Source: Gordius sp. MW1 (taxonomy: Eukaryota; Nematomorpha; Gordioida; Gordea; Gordiidae). Taken from it: 64,000 nt of DNA. Below, piece after piece: positions 1-10,022 of the stretch. How positions within the stretch are numbered: the stretch's first letter is position 1; every line of letters begins with the position of its first letter. The position numbers and the translations under genes were made by a program. The stretch spans positions 13,832,501 through 13,896,500 of the forward strand of contig OZ038528.1 of the NCBI GenBank assembly GCA_964036665.1, written 5' to 3'. Below the pieces are notes generated by a model, which was not told where the DNA came from, made no database searches, and worked only from the letters and a program-made list of their open reading frames with translations.

Positions 1-590
1 GCGTTGGCTTTTTTTTTAAATGATAGGAAAATCCCCCAAAACCAAACACCCAGCTTTATTTGAAGTCAAAAAATCGGCGTTTTATAAATCCTTACCGGAC
101 ACGTGGCCCTTGATAGTTTTTTTATATAATTTTATACTCGTTTATTTATGGATCATTTCCTAATAAAGGCATTTTAATTCCAAATAATAATTATAGAAAA
201 TTAAAATTCTAACCATATATGTATTATATAATAAGGTATAAAAAAATTAATTGACTATGTTTTATTGAGGAAAAACAGGTTTGAGGCTGGTTGTACCATT
301 GGCAAAATTTTTTTTTTTTTTCATAAACTTTTGCATTTTAAACTAATTCAAGTTTTATCCTATAATACATTTTTTCTATAAATGCAGAGTAATAATAAAT
401 ATTTATTTGCAATTTAACATGTTACATTAAAATTTGTACAAAAAATATGGTGGGGGCTAGTTGGGCTGCTAGTGCTGCTACCCATTCCTTATCGTATCTT
501 ATTTCATAAATACAGATCAAAAACAAAAAGTTTATTTAATATTTTAACTAATTGTAACTTGGAAGATATATGACTATGATTACACCTTAA
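1..590. other. AT-rich stretch without a recognisable gene
   Basis: No open frame of note and no repeat with recognisable ends. It contains several poly-A/poly-T runs only. Confidence 0.6.
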
Positions 591-591
591 C

Positions 592-974
592 TTCTGCCTT
601 AGAAAGGAACAAATTGCTATAATGCTTGGGGATAGCAATATTTTTGGTTATGTTATTTTCTGTGTAGATATAGAGATTTAGTGGATTGCCGACGCGCGAA
701 CATGCAACATTGTCCATGTGAGAAACAATCTGTTTAATCGATTCCACAAATTGCAAGGGACTGGCCTTGAGCTTTGTTAATGGTTATAGCAATGCGAGTT
801 TGAAAGGAAATTGCAATCTTTTAAATTCAAAGGGCATATCTGTTGGAATTAAAGGGATCCGTGGTATGAAGACATCTTCTCCCGTGAAAGGTCCTGTCAA
901 GATTGTGGCCTCAACAACGTTGCACATTAAGCGTTTAATAGCAAGACGTGTGCGGTTTTTAATTATTTTATAAA
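592..974 (-). pseudogene. PIF1/Helitron-type helicase, C-terminal relic
   Basis: Read on the minus strand, this stretch gives the C-terminal end of a PIF1-like helicase of the kind carried by Helitrons. In order it shows RTRLAIKRL, then LTGPFTGEDVFIPRI, then FEFKRLQFPFKLAL, then TINKAQGQSL, and finally ACSRVGNP followed by LYIYTENNITKN. The QGQS segment and the C-S-R-V-G segment match conserved late helicase motifs. At least two frame changes are needed (near 790 and near 730), so this is not a working gene. The plus-strand open frame at 767-973 is its antisense shadow. The N-terminal helicase and the Rep domain of a full Helitron are not visible nearby. It could instead derive from a stand-alone PIF1 gene, but in a repeat-rich setting a Helitron origin is more likely. 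Confidence 0.72.
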
Positions 975-1186
975 GTAAAAAGGATCACCAAGTTGAATAG
1001 AAATTAGAGAAATATGTGACAAATGAATGATAAAAAAACATTTAAAGCAATGATTAACAGTCTAAGGCAAGAAATTAAGATAAGCGTTGTGGTTGAAGTC
1101 CGCTAGATGGCGCCAACCAAATTAAAAAACATGGTTCCCGCTGTCGCAGGTTGATAAAAAGTGTCTATAAACCATCTACAATACTA

Positions 1187-1380
1187 AGGCAATAATCTGG
1201 CCAAATTTGGTGGCAATCGGTTGAGAACTCTAAAAGTTATTAGCGTTCAAAAAAGGGACTTAGATTCTTATATATATAGATTATTATAGAGCATATAAAA
1301 TCGGTTTTAATCAAGAAATAATAATTTAAAATTGTCGTATTAAAATAAAAGACTCTTTAATTTATCAGGCAATAATCTGG
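1187..1380. repeat. 14-bp direct repeats flanking a 166-bp insert
   Basis: The word AGGCAATAATCTGG occurs exactly at 1187-1200 and again at 1367-1380. The sequence between starts CCAAATTTGGTGGCAATCGG and contains a TATATATATAG tract. The segment resembles the 3' tails of Helitron-like elements seen in invertebrates, but that is a resemblance only. A target duplication around a short insertion is the simplest reading. Confidence 0.4.
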
Positions 1381-1645
1381 TCCTTCTCTCTCTATAAGAC
1401 TTGCCCTATGCAAGGTGCGTTTGCGTTGGTGGCTGGAATTGTCTAAAAATTAATAACTAATGTTGATAAATTGGATGGCACAGGTTGTAATGTATGCAAA
1501 TACTATCTACCCAATTGGCATGACCTTGAGCGTTCGAATTGAGATGCATAATTGATTGTTAATTGGTTGTAAATTTAATGTCTATTTAAACGTGTTATTG
1601 TAATTACCATCAGTCAACTTTTGTTTTGTTTCTTATATGTTACCT

Positions 1646-1680
1646 AATAAACCGGATACTTTATAATGGCGACGAGACCT
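1646..1680 (+). promoter_or_regulatory. Candidate 5' LTR end, poly(A) signal and tRNA-Ser primer-binding site
   Basis: AATAAA lies at 1646-1651 and TGGCGACGAG at 1667-1676. The latter is complementary to the 3' end expected for a tRNA-Ser(GCU), a primer used by mag-like Ty3/gypsy elements. It sits about 100 bp before the gag start, where a primer-binding site belongs. The LTR would end just before 1667. Its start cannot be fixed because no second LTR is present for comparison; TGTTGATAAA near 1462 is one candidate. Confidence 0.55.
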
Positions 1681-1770
1681 TAGAACCCTTGGACCTTAAA
1701 CTCAACCTCGTTTAGAAGACGCTCCCTACCTCGCTCAACTTAAATAATTTATTATCCATATTATTTTCAG

Positions 1771-2280
1771 ATGGCCATCAAACCGGAGACGAACTTTTCT
1801 TGCGATTACTCAAAGGAATTGAAGGATTCAATTCTGTATGATCCAAGTAATTCTATTGATGACTATTTATTTAATATCGAGCTCTTATTCAAGTTGAGAG
1901 ACATTACGAGAGAAAGGCGAAAAACTTTGTTACTCACTTACGTAGGCCTTAACACTTTAACAAAATTAAGGGACTTTTTATATCCAAAATTAGTAGACAA
2001 GACTAATTACGATGAGATAATAAATGCCCTTAGGAGTATATTCGCCAATAAGTTTTCTATTTATCATCATAGAGAACAATTTTATAAGGCAATTAGAAAT
2101 AACGAAAGTATTATTGACTTTAGTATTCGTTTGAAATTTCTTTTGAAAAACTGTAAATTTGAAAATAATCTAAACGAGGTATTAAAGGATATATTTGTCC
2201 TAGGATGTAACTTACCAAGGCTTAACATTGAGTTAAGAGCTAAGTATCCGAGTGGTAACATAAGTTTCGAAGAAACAGTC
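1771..2280 (+). pseudogene. gag: Gag N-terminal part, Ty3/gypsy
   Basis: An open frame from ATG 1771 runs to the insertion site at 2288. It reads like a retrotransposon gag capsid domain: KFSIYHHREQFYKAIRNNES followed by IIDFSIRLKFLLKNC resembles the region where gag proteins of this clade have a conserved Y-x-x-x-x-F-x-x-x-x-Q-x-x-x-E-S motif. The frame enters the hAT element and soon stops at 2335. If one copy of the 8-bp target duplication is ignored, the frame resumes exactly at 4768 on the far side. Gag was therefore intact at this point when the insertion occurred. Product: structural coat protein of the retrotransposon particle. Confidence 0.75.
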
Positions 2281-2288
2281 AATCTAGC

Positions 2289-3125
2289 TAGTGATGGGAA
2301 AACCCGGGGTTTTCTAAACCCAAGCCTGAGGTTTTAGGTTAGGTAGGTTTAAAACCTCGAGGTTTTAAACCTACCTAACCTAAAACCTTTTAGGCTTAGC
2401 ATGGGTTTTGCATCCACCTAAGGGTTCCCCAACGTCCCCACCTAAAATTTTGGGGCAAGATTCAAACTCTAGCCCAAAACATTAGGTCGGAACGAAATGC
2501 GAAACCCCGAGAAACCCCAAGGTCAGGTCACCTTGGGTTTCCATTCATAAGGTATGGTTTTTATATCCTAATATTTCGGCTAAATGACGGTCACTAAGCA
2601 ATTTTATAAAATAAATCCTTAATTATCATTTGTTTTGATTTAAAAAATAAATTAAAATAATATTATCCTAATATCAATATATAAAATAATAATATCAAAT
2701 AAATACGCTACTATATTGTAATAATAAATGGAAATGTATTATATCGGTTTTGGCCATCTATAAAAGATTTAATTTAGATTAACTTATATTCTTATCTTAT
2801 ACCACGCATGTAGTAGTAGCACCATACCATATAACTCCCCCCCCCTTCTCTTTCCCTTCTCACACAACCCAGCGTATAATGCGAGCAAAATATTCACACC
2901 CAAAGAGCAAGGCAGTCGCCTTGCTCCAACCCTGCTCTACTCCGGGCCATCCCTGTTCCCAACCCCACATAACCCAAATATTATTTTGTATGGGAGGCGA
3001 TCGCTACTATGCTATGACGCATACATATCCATATGCATAAGTTAGGGAGGGAGGAGAAGGGGAGAGTGCGTGCTGTGCTGCTACAAGCTATGCATAAGCT
3101 ATGCAGTAGTTAAGAGTGAATAAAC
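2289..3125 (+). repeat. Left long terminal inverted repeat of the foldback element
   Basis: Inverted partner of 3875-4759. Landmarks present in both arms include a C-run before CTTCTCTTTCCC, a block containing GGGCCATCCCTGTTCC, and a subterminal hairpin. Confidence 0.88.
2329..2388. repeat. Perfect 60-bp palindrome inside the left arm
   Basis: Thirty bases from 2329 to 2358 are exactly self-complementary to 2359-2388, centred on CTCGAG. The outer bases continue with near-complementarity (AAGCCT/AGGCTT). The equivalent place in the right arm (about 4645-4710) holds the same hairpin with several mismatches. Confidence 0.9.
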
Positions 3126-3874
3126 ATTACTTACATGGCGTTTAGATGAATTAGCTAATTTAGATTTTACCTGGATATTTTCCCTTAATTTAACCCTCCA
3201 ATGTATCTTTAGAAATCCCAACCCTGAAGTGACTTATGGGGTTTGTAGGACCCCATTCTTAAAATGATCATAATTTTAAAACCAATAGAGTAACACGTCT
3301 CAAATTTTAAATATAAGTTTATTAAAGCCTCTTATAGGTTTGTAAAAAAATTAGTTTAATTATAAATATTAATTTTAAATTTATATGCAATTTACCAAAC
3401 ACTAAGAAAATGAATAAAAATCAAAATGACATGTTTTATTTGTAATGGAGACCAAACAGTTAGTAGAAATATAAAAAGCAAATGTTTATTTATTAAAAGA
3501 AGGTTTGAATAATATAAAAAACATGCATTAATGATAAAATGATTATACAGGAAAAAATTAGAACTCTAAAATCCCTATTATCATCAAAAAAGACATTAAT
3601 AAGTTCTTAGGTAAATAATTATTAAGCCGTAACCGATTATCGGAAGGTAGTAAACAATTAAATTTTTACATATTGGTTATTTTTTAAGTTTTAACAATAT
3701 ATTGTCGCCATCAAGTTGTCTCTCTTTTAGACTTTGAATTTAAAACATAAAAACATCTAATAAAAATGCCAATATTTGCGAAGATATCATCGATAAGTAT
3801 AAAATTTAAACCACTTGATCAAATAGCCAAATTAATATAATACACCGCCTTCACAGCACGCACGCACCATATTT

Positions 3875-4759
3875 ATTAACAATAACTATAACTACTGCAT
3901 AGCTTGTAGCAGCACAGTACGCTACGCATTATCCCCTACCCCTCCCTCCCTAGCTTATGCATATGGATATGTATGCGTCATAGCATAGTAGCGCATCGCC
4001 TCCCATACAAAATAATCCTTGGGTTATGTGGGGTTGGAACGGGGTTAGGAACAGGGATGGCCCGGAGTAGAGCAGGGTTGGAGCAAGGCGACTGCCTTGC
4101 TCTTTGGGTGTGAATATTTTGGAGCAAGGGTATCCCCATGCTCGCATTATACGCTGGGTTGTGTGAGAAGGGAAAGAGAAGGGGGGGGGAGTTATATGGT
4201 ATGGTGCTGTGCTACTACTACATGCGTGGTATAAGATAAGGATATAATGTGTTAATCTAAATTAAAATAGTTTATAGATGGCCAAAACCGATATAATACA
4301 TTTACATTTTTTATTACAATATAGTAGAGAATTTATTTGATATTATTATTTTATATATTGATATTAAGATACAATATTATTTTAATTTATTTTTTAAATC
4401 AAAACAAATGATAATTAAGAATTTATTTTATAAAATTGCTTAGTGACCGTCATTCAGCCGAAATATTAGGATATAAAAACCATACCTTATGAATGGAAAC
4501 CCAAGGTGACCTGACCTTGGGGTTTCTCGGGGTTTTGCATTTCGTTCCGACCTGATGTTTTGGGCTAGAGTTTGAATCTTGCCCCAAAATTTTAGGTGGG
4601 GACGTTGGGGAACCCTTAGGTGGATGCAAAACCCATGCTAAGCCTAATAGGTTTAAGGTTAGGTTGGTTAAAAACGTCGAGGTTTTCAAACAACCTAACC
4701 TAAAACCTGACCTTGGGCGAACCTCGGGTCCGCCCCACCTAAGGTTTTTCCCACCACTA
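3875..4759 (-). repeat. Right long terminal inverted repeat of the foldback element
   Basis: Inverted partner of 2289-3125. It ends in CCACCACTA at 4759, immediately followed by the second AATCTAGC. Confidence 0.88.
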
Positions 4760-4767
4760 AATCTAGC

Positions 4768-6930
4768 ATTGGCGTTAGATTCGGTAGAACACGAAACATC
4801 GGGGGCTGTTGAAGTAAACAAGGTTAAGCAGTCGTTTAATAACTTCAATAATAGAGATGTACATTTTCCTAAATTTAGCACACTTAGGAAAAAGCCACCC
4901 CCTAAATGTTATCGGTGTGGGAAACCAAACCATTTAGCAAAAAATTGTAGAACGGTGATGAATACGTTATCAGCCATCAACCACGACTTCGATCAGCATA
5001 CCAAAGCTCACATCAACGTGCGAATTAACGATGTGCCCTATGAAATGATCTTCGATACGGGTGCGGCATGTAGCTTCATTGATGAAATAACATGGTCTCG
5101 AATCGGCAAGCCTAAACTTTACCAAGCTCCGAAGATATACGGCTATGGTAGAACGGCTATTTCAACACTTGGTAAAACCAAAGTGAAGGTGGACGTTGGT
5201 GGTGTGACAAAGTATTTAGATATTTATGTCATCAAAGGTAAAGGTTCAGCAATATTCAGTATGCCATTTATCTCAAAATTTAACTTAACTTTACCAAAGT
5301 TGGTTTGCCTAAATTCTATTATTGAAATACCTTCAGATGTACACGCAATTATAAAACAATTTCCCCGCGTCTTTTGCGAAAAATTCGAAAAAGTGAAAGA
5401 TTTCAAAGTGACGCTCGAAATCAATGATAACGCGATGCCAAAAATGTTTGCAGCAAGAAGAGTACCGTTTCCACTACGACAAGCTGTAGAAGATGAACTA
5501 CAACGGCTACTTAACGAAGACGTCATTGAAAAAAGTTAATCCTACTTTAACGCCAATTAAATGGGCTACGCCAACTGTAAGTTTAACCATAAATCAACAC
5601 TTAGCTAAAGATCAGGATATTTTACCGACTATCAGCGACGTGGCTGAAAGAATAGCCGGAGGTAAAATTTTTCCTATCATTGATCTCAAAGATGCCTTTT
5701 TACAACTTGAACTTGATGAGAAATCAAGGAAATAATTAAACATATCAACGCATATAGGATATTTCGTTATAAGAGATTACCGTTTGGGCTCACAACAGCG
5801 CCGATTATCTTTCATAGGGTTATGAGACAATTGGTTAACAACATACGCGGGGTGAGCGTCTTTATGGACGATGTTAAAATTAGCGGTAAAAACGAAAAGG
5901 ATCACTTAAACAAATTAGTAACAGTATTAAATCTCTTTCAAACTGTTGGTTTAACAACATCTCAAACAAAAATGCAACTATAAAAAGTCTGTCAAATACT
6001 TAGGACATATAATTAATAGTGAAGGTATAACAGCGAGTGAGGATAAGGTTCTAAAGATTAAAAGTTTTCAAACACCCGAAAACAAAAAGGAACTTCGTTC
6101 TTTCCTTGGGTTGGTAAACTATTTAGAAACTTTTATCCCAAAACTTCAGATAAATTGCGCTCCTTTATACAAATTAACTTCCATAAATACAAAATGGGTA
6201 TGGGGCGACTTAGAAAAATTAACTTTTGAAAAAGTTAAAACTATAGTTTCTAACAGAAAAACTATAGTGCCTTATCAAAAAGAATTGCCTATTCAATCGA
6301 CGCGTCAGATTTAGGTCTAGGAGCAGTTATAGCGCATATGTTTTCCTCAGGCCAAGAAAAACCTATTGCCTACGCCTCTCGTTCCCTAAATCACGCTGAG
6401 AAAAATTACTCTGTCATCGACAGAGAGGAATCGCCAGCAATTTATGCGATAAATAAATTCCATCAGTATATTTATGGTCGTAAATTCACAATTCAGACAG
6501 ATCACCACCCTCTTATAAATATTTTTGGGACAACCCGGGATCTTAGTAAAATAACCAATAATAGGTTACTAAGATGGGCAATTAAATTACTTCAATATGA
6601 TTATGATATAAAATACATCCCAGGGAAGTCTAATCAGTGTGCTGATGCACTTTCTTGGTTATGCCTAAAGGATTCACCTCATAATTTAAAAATAGATAAT
6701 GATATACGAAGAATTAAATTACAATTAATCGATGACTTGACTTTGAATACAAAAAATATTGTAGAGGAAACAATAAAAGATAATGTACTAAAGAACTTAT
6801 AGAGCAATTTAAAAAAAGATGGCAAGGCTCTTCAAATAACGATAACATACGAAAATACCTACAATTAAGAAATTACATTTCTTTCGAAAATAATCTTTTA
6901 TTTTATAAAGATCGACTTATAATTTCGGAA
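4768..6930 (+). pseudogene. pol: Gag zinc knuckle and pol (protease, RT, RNase H), Ty3/gypsy
   Basis: The frame resumes after the hAT element. A CCHC zinc knuckle CYRCGKPNHLAKNC lies at 4907-4948. The aspartic protease active site FDTGAACSFID has its D-T-G-A at 5054-5065. The reverse transcriptase begins in the same frame and stops at 5537. It continues in another frame with IKWATPTVSL and IIDLKDAFLQLELDEKSRK (stop at 5733), then RYKRLPFGLTTAP and the catalytic box FMDD at 5861-5872 (usual form Y-x-D-D). After another break come KYLGHIINSEGI and ELRSFLGLVNYLETFIPKL. RNase H follows at about 6290-6650 (IDASDLGLGAVI, then TDHHPLINIF). A pre-integrase segment ENNLLFYKDRL ends near 6930. Frame breaks lie near 5530, 5735, 5766, 5980, 6310 and 6800. 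Integrase is absent. Confidence 0.88.
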
Positions 6931-7289
6931 ATTGTTCTTTTTACCATAAAACCACATCTAGCTCAACAACCTCAGTCTAAATTTAATCTAAAATTGGTGT
7001 CAACTTCGTTAAAGTCTTTAACCTTTTCTGTGACATAATCCTACAAATTTGAAACATCCATATCTCCTTCAACAGGTTTTACCTTATATGATTTCTTTGG
7101 GGTGCATGCCTGACTTGGACTCCTTTAGGTAAGCGGATGTCTAATGCAAGAGGAGCCAATATTATCTTGCATGGAATTATTTAGGATACCATTAACCCTA
7201 GTTTTTACACAGCTTATTTCATTTTCGGATAACATTTTTTAATTTGCGTAAGATAAATATTGATGTCAAATTTGTAACATAGCTCTGGC

Positions 7290-8110
7290 TCTTGATTTAA
7301 ATGCCAATGTCAAGAAAATTAGAAATAATTAAGCCTGAAATTTTAAATGCTCTATAGAATTCTTGGTCTAATGCGACTACTGACCTTTACACGGATGAAG
7401 TTTACATATAATATAACTCTCCCACTACATTATGTTGCAATTGGAATTAAACAAAAAGTGTTATCTTCACATAAAAATTCATCTAAATGTACATCAATTA
7501 TTTATAATTTTACCAAGCTTGTGTAGGTAAACAATTTTTGAGCTCAACAATTTATTTCCGATCGAGGGATAAAACTTCAAAAAAGCTTTAGGTTCTTATA
7601 AGAGATTAAATTGCTCGGCTAATTTAAGCAATATTATATTAAGAAACACATTTGACAAAATATTCATAAAAACTAATGCTCTTATCATGGGCGTAGCCCC
7701 CTCCCCCTAAATGACAAAAAAAATTCAATACAAAAACCCATAAAAATTAAAAAAATTATGTTCCCCCCCCCCTAATTGAACTTAAACAACTTTCGCCCCC
7801 CCCCCATCCAAAACCAGGCTACGCCCATAGCTTAATTGAACAAAGCAAGAAATTTACAAGATATTTTAAACAAAGGTTCAATATATGAGTAAAACAATCT
7901 GCCAAGATGTAAAAACCACGTGGATCTCTAATTATGTTAAAAAGTTTTCGGCATCAGATATTCCATTCAACCTCAAGAATATAATGCGCCACATGCTTAA
8001 ACCCTTTAGCACTTTTGTTATGAACACTTATAGCCTGAAATAGCTGAAGATCCACAGCTGAAAAGGTTACACATATTAAAATCATTTTTTTTTCTTGTGT
8101 AAATTGTTTA
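7290..8110 (+). pseudogene. Degenerate hAT transposase, central region
   Basis: Broken plus-strand coding traces appear in hAT order. SWSNATTDLYTDEVY (about 7365-7410) resembles the T-T-D-x-W-T-D segment. NITLPLHYVAIGIKQKVLSS (about 7412-7470) resembles the following H-Y region. RLNCSANLSNIILRNTFDK (about 7606-7662) resembles the C-x-x-H-x-L-N segment with the histidine lost. After the inserted MITE come EQSKKFTRYFKQ (about 7839-7874) and KTTWISNY (about 7914-7937), a decayed T-R-W-N-S. Several frame changes are required. It probably belongs with, or is related to, the hATC fragment at 8259. Confidence 0.45.
7686..7830. mobile_element. CATGGGCGTAGCC MITE copy
   Basis: Inverted ends CATGGGCGTAGCC and GGCTACGCCCATAG bound about 145 bp with two long C-runs and an A-rich centre. 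The flanks are only loosely alike (GCTCTTAT / GCTTAATT), so the target duplication has decayed. It sits inside the hAT transposase relic. Confidence 0.75.
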
Positions 8111-8258
8111 ACATTGGTATGCATAAAATGAAGTGATTTTGGCCAGGAGTTGTCCCGAACCCGAACCCCTGAACCCGAACCGGGTAAAACCCGATGTTTT
8201 ACAGAACCCGAACCCGATGAATACAAAAAAGGGTTCGGGTTCGGGTTTTTCATTGTTC

Positions 8259-9290
8259 TTAGATCAAAATAGAATTGGACGAGATGAGAACATATTAGAA
8301 TTTTGGGAGAAAAATAAACATGAACATCCCAAGATTTATAAGTTAGCCCAGGTTGTATTAACTGTTCCACCTACCCAAGTTAGCGTGGAAAGCAGAGATC
8401 AGATTGCCCGGCCCGGCCCGCTGCCCGAACAGGCCCGGCTCGTGGGCCGGGTCGGGCCGGGCAACTGTCCTAAAATTTTATTTTCGGGCGGGCTCGGGCG
8501 GGCACGAAGAAGATAGGATTCGGGCAATTCGGGCTTAATGAGATTTTTTAGATAGTGTATTTTTTGTTACTTTTCATTAAATTGCATATGAAAATGCTAA
8601 AAAATCGCCATCCGTCCGTCCCCAAGTTATTTTTACAATTTTTGTCAGAACCCCTTTATTTCCATCAAGTCCCTAGCTAGGTTATGGAAAGGATTAAAAT
8701 ATTTATATTTATGCAGCCCTTTCATTGTTCGTAATGTGCCGTCTATACATAGTACAAAATCGTCACGCCCAAATTGATACAACGCCGAAAGTGTTAAATT
8801 TCATTCTAATATCATTTAATTTTTTATCAAATGATTTAACAAGGCTTCTCCAATTCGCCTTTATTATTCCCTTATCACTCATCGCTATCTCTAAGCTCAA
8901 ATATTTTAAAAAGACCAAATACTTCGTTTTTTGACCAATTAGGATTAAAATTAAAGTACAAAAGTTTTATTTGAAAAAATCGTTCGACTTTTAGATATTA
9001 AAAGAATTTTAGGTCGCAAAATTTCGGGCCTAACAGGCAAATTTAATATTTCGGGCCGGGCATTTCGGGTAGCATTAATGTTTCGGGCGGGCTCGGGCAG
9101 ACACCAGAAGGGCTCAGGCGGGTTCGGGCGGGCAATGAGGTTAGAGAATTGAACCGGGCCGGGTTCGGGCAGAAAATTCCCTAACAAATCTGACCTCTCC
9201 TTATCAAAATTTATTATATCAACTTATCGATCACAAATTACTGATCAAATATTAGAAGATGTTTTAATTGTAAGATTAAATAATATATCA
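8259..9290 (+). pseudogene. hAT transposase C-terminal dimerisation domain, split by an insertion
   Basis: The left part (8259-8394) reads NILEFWEKNKHEHPKIYKLA then VVLTVPPTQVSVES, the classic hATC dimerisation domain with its L-x-x-W-x-x-x-x-x-x-x-P start and V-P-P-T-Q-V-S-V-E core. The right part (about 9199-9290) resumes with SKFIISTYRSQITDQILEDV, matching the usual helix after F-S. The two halves are separated by the nested GC-rich element at 8392-9198. The catalytic part of the transposase is not in this frame, so the piece cannot be functional. Confidence 0.72.
8392..9198. mobile_element. Nested hAT-like element, GCCCGGCCCG family
   Basis: Ends CAGAGATCAGATT and, inverted at the right, AGAGGTCAGATTTGTT have GCCCGGCCCG-rich zones just inside. 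The right end closely matches the copies at 18,783 and 57,707-58,148. It interrupts the hATC domain. No clear 8-bp duplication remains at the junctions. Confidence 0.6.
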
Positions 9291-9843
9291 AAATTATATA
9301 CATAATTTATGTGTCAACTGTATTTATATTTCATGATGTGAAGTATACGTTGAATAAAAATATTTTTGTGTAATTTATAATATGGTATGGCTTTTATTAA
9401 TTATATTTTTATTACTTTAAAATCCAAAAATAAATTAGAACATTAAAAATTCAATAAACACATATGCACAATGAGATGAAATAATTGGCATGTGAATTTA
9501 ATTAGGTGCTATTTAAAAATTAAGTTAACTATTCAATAATTTTTTGAAGGTAAAAATGTATTATTAGTATAATATAATTTCTTGAACCCGAACCTGTACC
9601 CGAACCCGAACCAATTCCTTAAACCCGAACACAAACCCTAACCAGATTTCAAAATTTATGCCGAACACGAAACCGAACCCGATTTTATTTTGGGCGGGTT
9701 CAAACCCCTGATTTTGTCTGATACACCATATTTGTGTTTTGCAAGGTGTGATGTCTCCATTTTCCTTGTGTAGCTCAATATTTTATTATTGCATCGCCCA
9801 AATTCCAAATTAAATAAAGTTAAAAGCAAACACTACCCCCTAG

Positions 9844-10014
9844 CATGGGCGTTGCCAGGGGGAAGGCAGGGAGGAGGCGCCCCCTCTGAATGACGAAAAA
9901 AAAATTTTCAATGCAAAAACCCTAGAAAATTAAAAAATTTATGTTTTGCCCCTCCTCATTTGAACTTTTAAACGTTTTGTCCTCCCCCTAATCCAAAACC
10001 TGGCTACGCCCATG
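9844..10014. mobile_element. CATGGGCGTAGCC MITE copy with perfect TSD
   Basis: Perfect 8-bp duplication CCCCCTAG at 9836-9843 and 10015-10022. Ends are CATGGGCGTTGCC and GGCTACGCCCATG. Length 171 bp, with C-rich blocks flanking an A-rich centre. Confidence 0.88.
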
Positions 10015-10022
10015 CCCCCTAG

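Larger units (their letters stand above)
2289..4759. mobile_element. hAT-type foldback element with ~850-bp terminal inverted repeats
   Basis: The element is flanked by a perfect 8-bp duplication AATCTAGC (2281-2288 and 4760-4767). Its ends are TAGTGATGGGAAAA and, on the other strand, TAGTGGTGGGAAAA. An 8-bp duplication and a YARNG terminus define hAT elements. The arms run about 2289-3125 and 3875-4759 and can be followed base by base as inverted copies, with small indels. For example, the right arm has an extra block near 4120-4145. The ~750-bp AT-rich spacer has no coding sequence, so the element is non-autonomous. Open frames inside the arms (minus 3950-4147, minus 4450-4881) are products of the repeat, not genes. 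Confidence 0.9.
1667..6930 (+). mobile_element. Decayed Ty3/gypsy (mag-like) retrotransposon interrupted by a hAT element
   Basis: The order primer-binding site, gag, CCHC knuckle, aspartic protease, reverse transcriptase, RNase H is that of a Ty3/gypsy element. The element is interrupted at 2289-4759 by a separate DNA transposon and ends abruptly after the pre-integrase segment near 6930. No integrase and no 3' LTR follow; hAT-related sequence begins shortly after. Pol carries several frameshifts, so the copy is dead. Confidence 0.85.
8144..9710. mobile_element. hAT element with ACCCGAACCCG subterminal repeats
   Basis: Ends CAGGAGTTGTCCCGAACC and, inverted at the right, CAGGGGTTTGAACCCGCC are flanked by ATTTTGGC (8136-8143) and ATTTTGTC (9711-9718), a 7-of-8 match. 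Both subterminal zones (8150-8250 and 9580-9700) are packed with CCCGAACCCG words. A piece of hAT transposase lies inside, and a second hAT-like element (8392-9198) is nested in that piece. Confidence 0.6.

Noticed and set aside
767..973. Plus-strand 68-codon open frame
   Set aside because: It is the antisense of the minus-strand helicase relic, which has recognisable motifs.
1771..2337. Complete 188-residue gag protein ending at 2337
   Set aside because: The last codons are hAT element sequence; the real gag frame is interrupted at 2288 and continues at 4768.
3950..4881. Minus-strand open frames inside the long inverted repeat
   Set aside because: They lie in the TIR arm of a DNA element, lack protein-family content and are not open in the matching left arm.
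8951..9187. Proline-rich minus-strand open frame, and a similar plus-strand one near 8400-8515
   Set aside because: Both are translations of GCCCGGCCCG-type repeat words; low-complexity output from GC-rich repeats.
8144..9710. Interstitial telomere-like repeats suggested by CCCGAACCCGAACC runs
   Set aside because: The words differ from known telomere repeats and sit only inside the ends of TSD-flanked elements.
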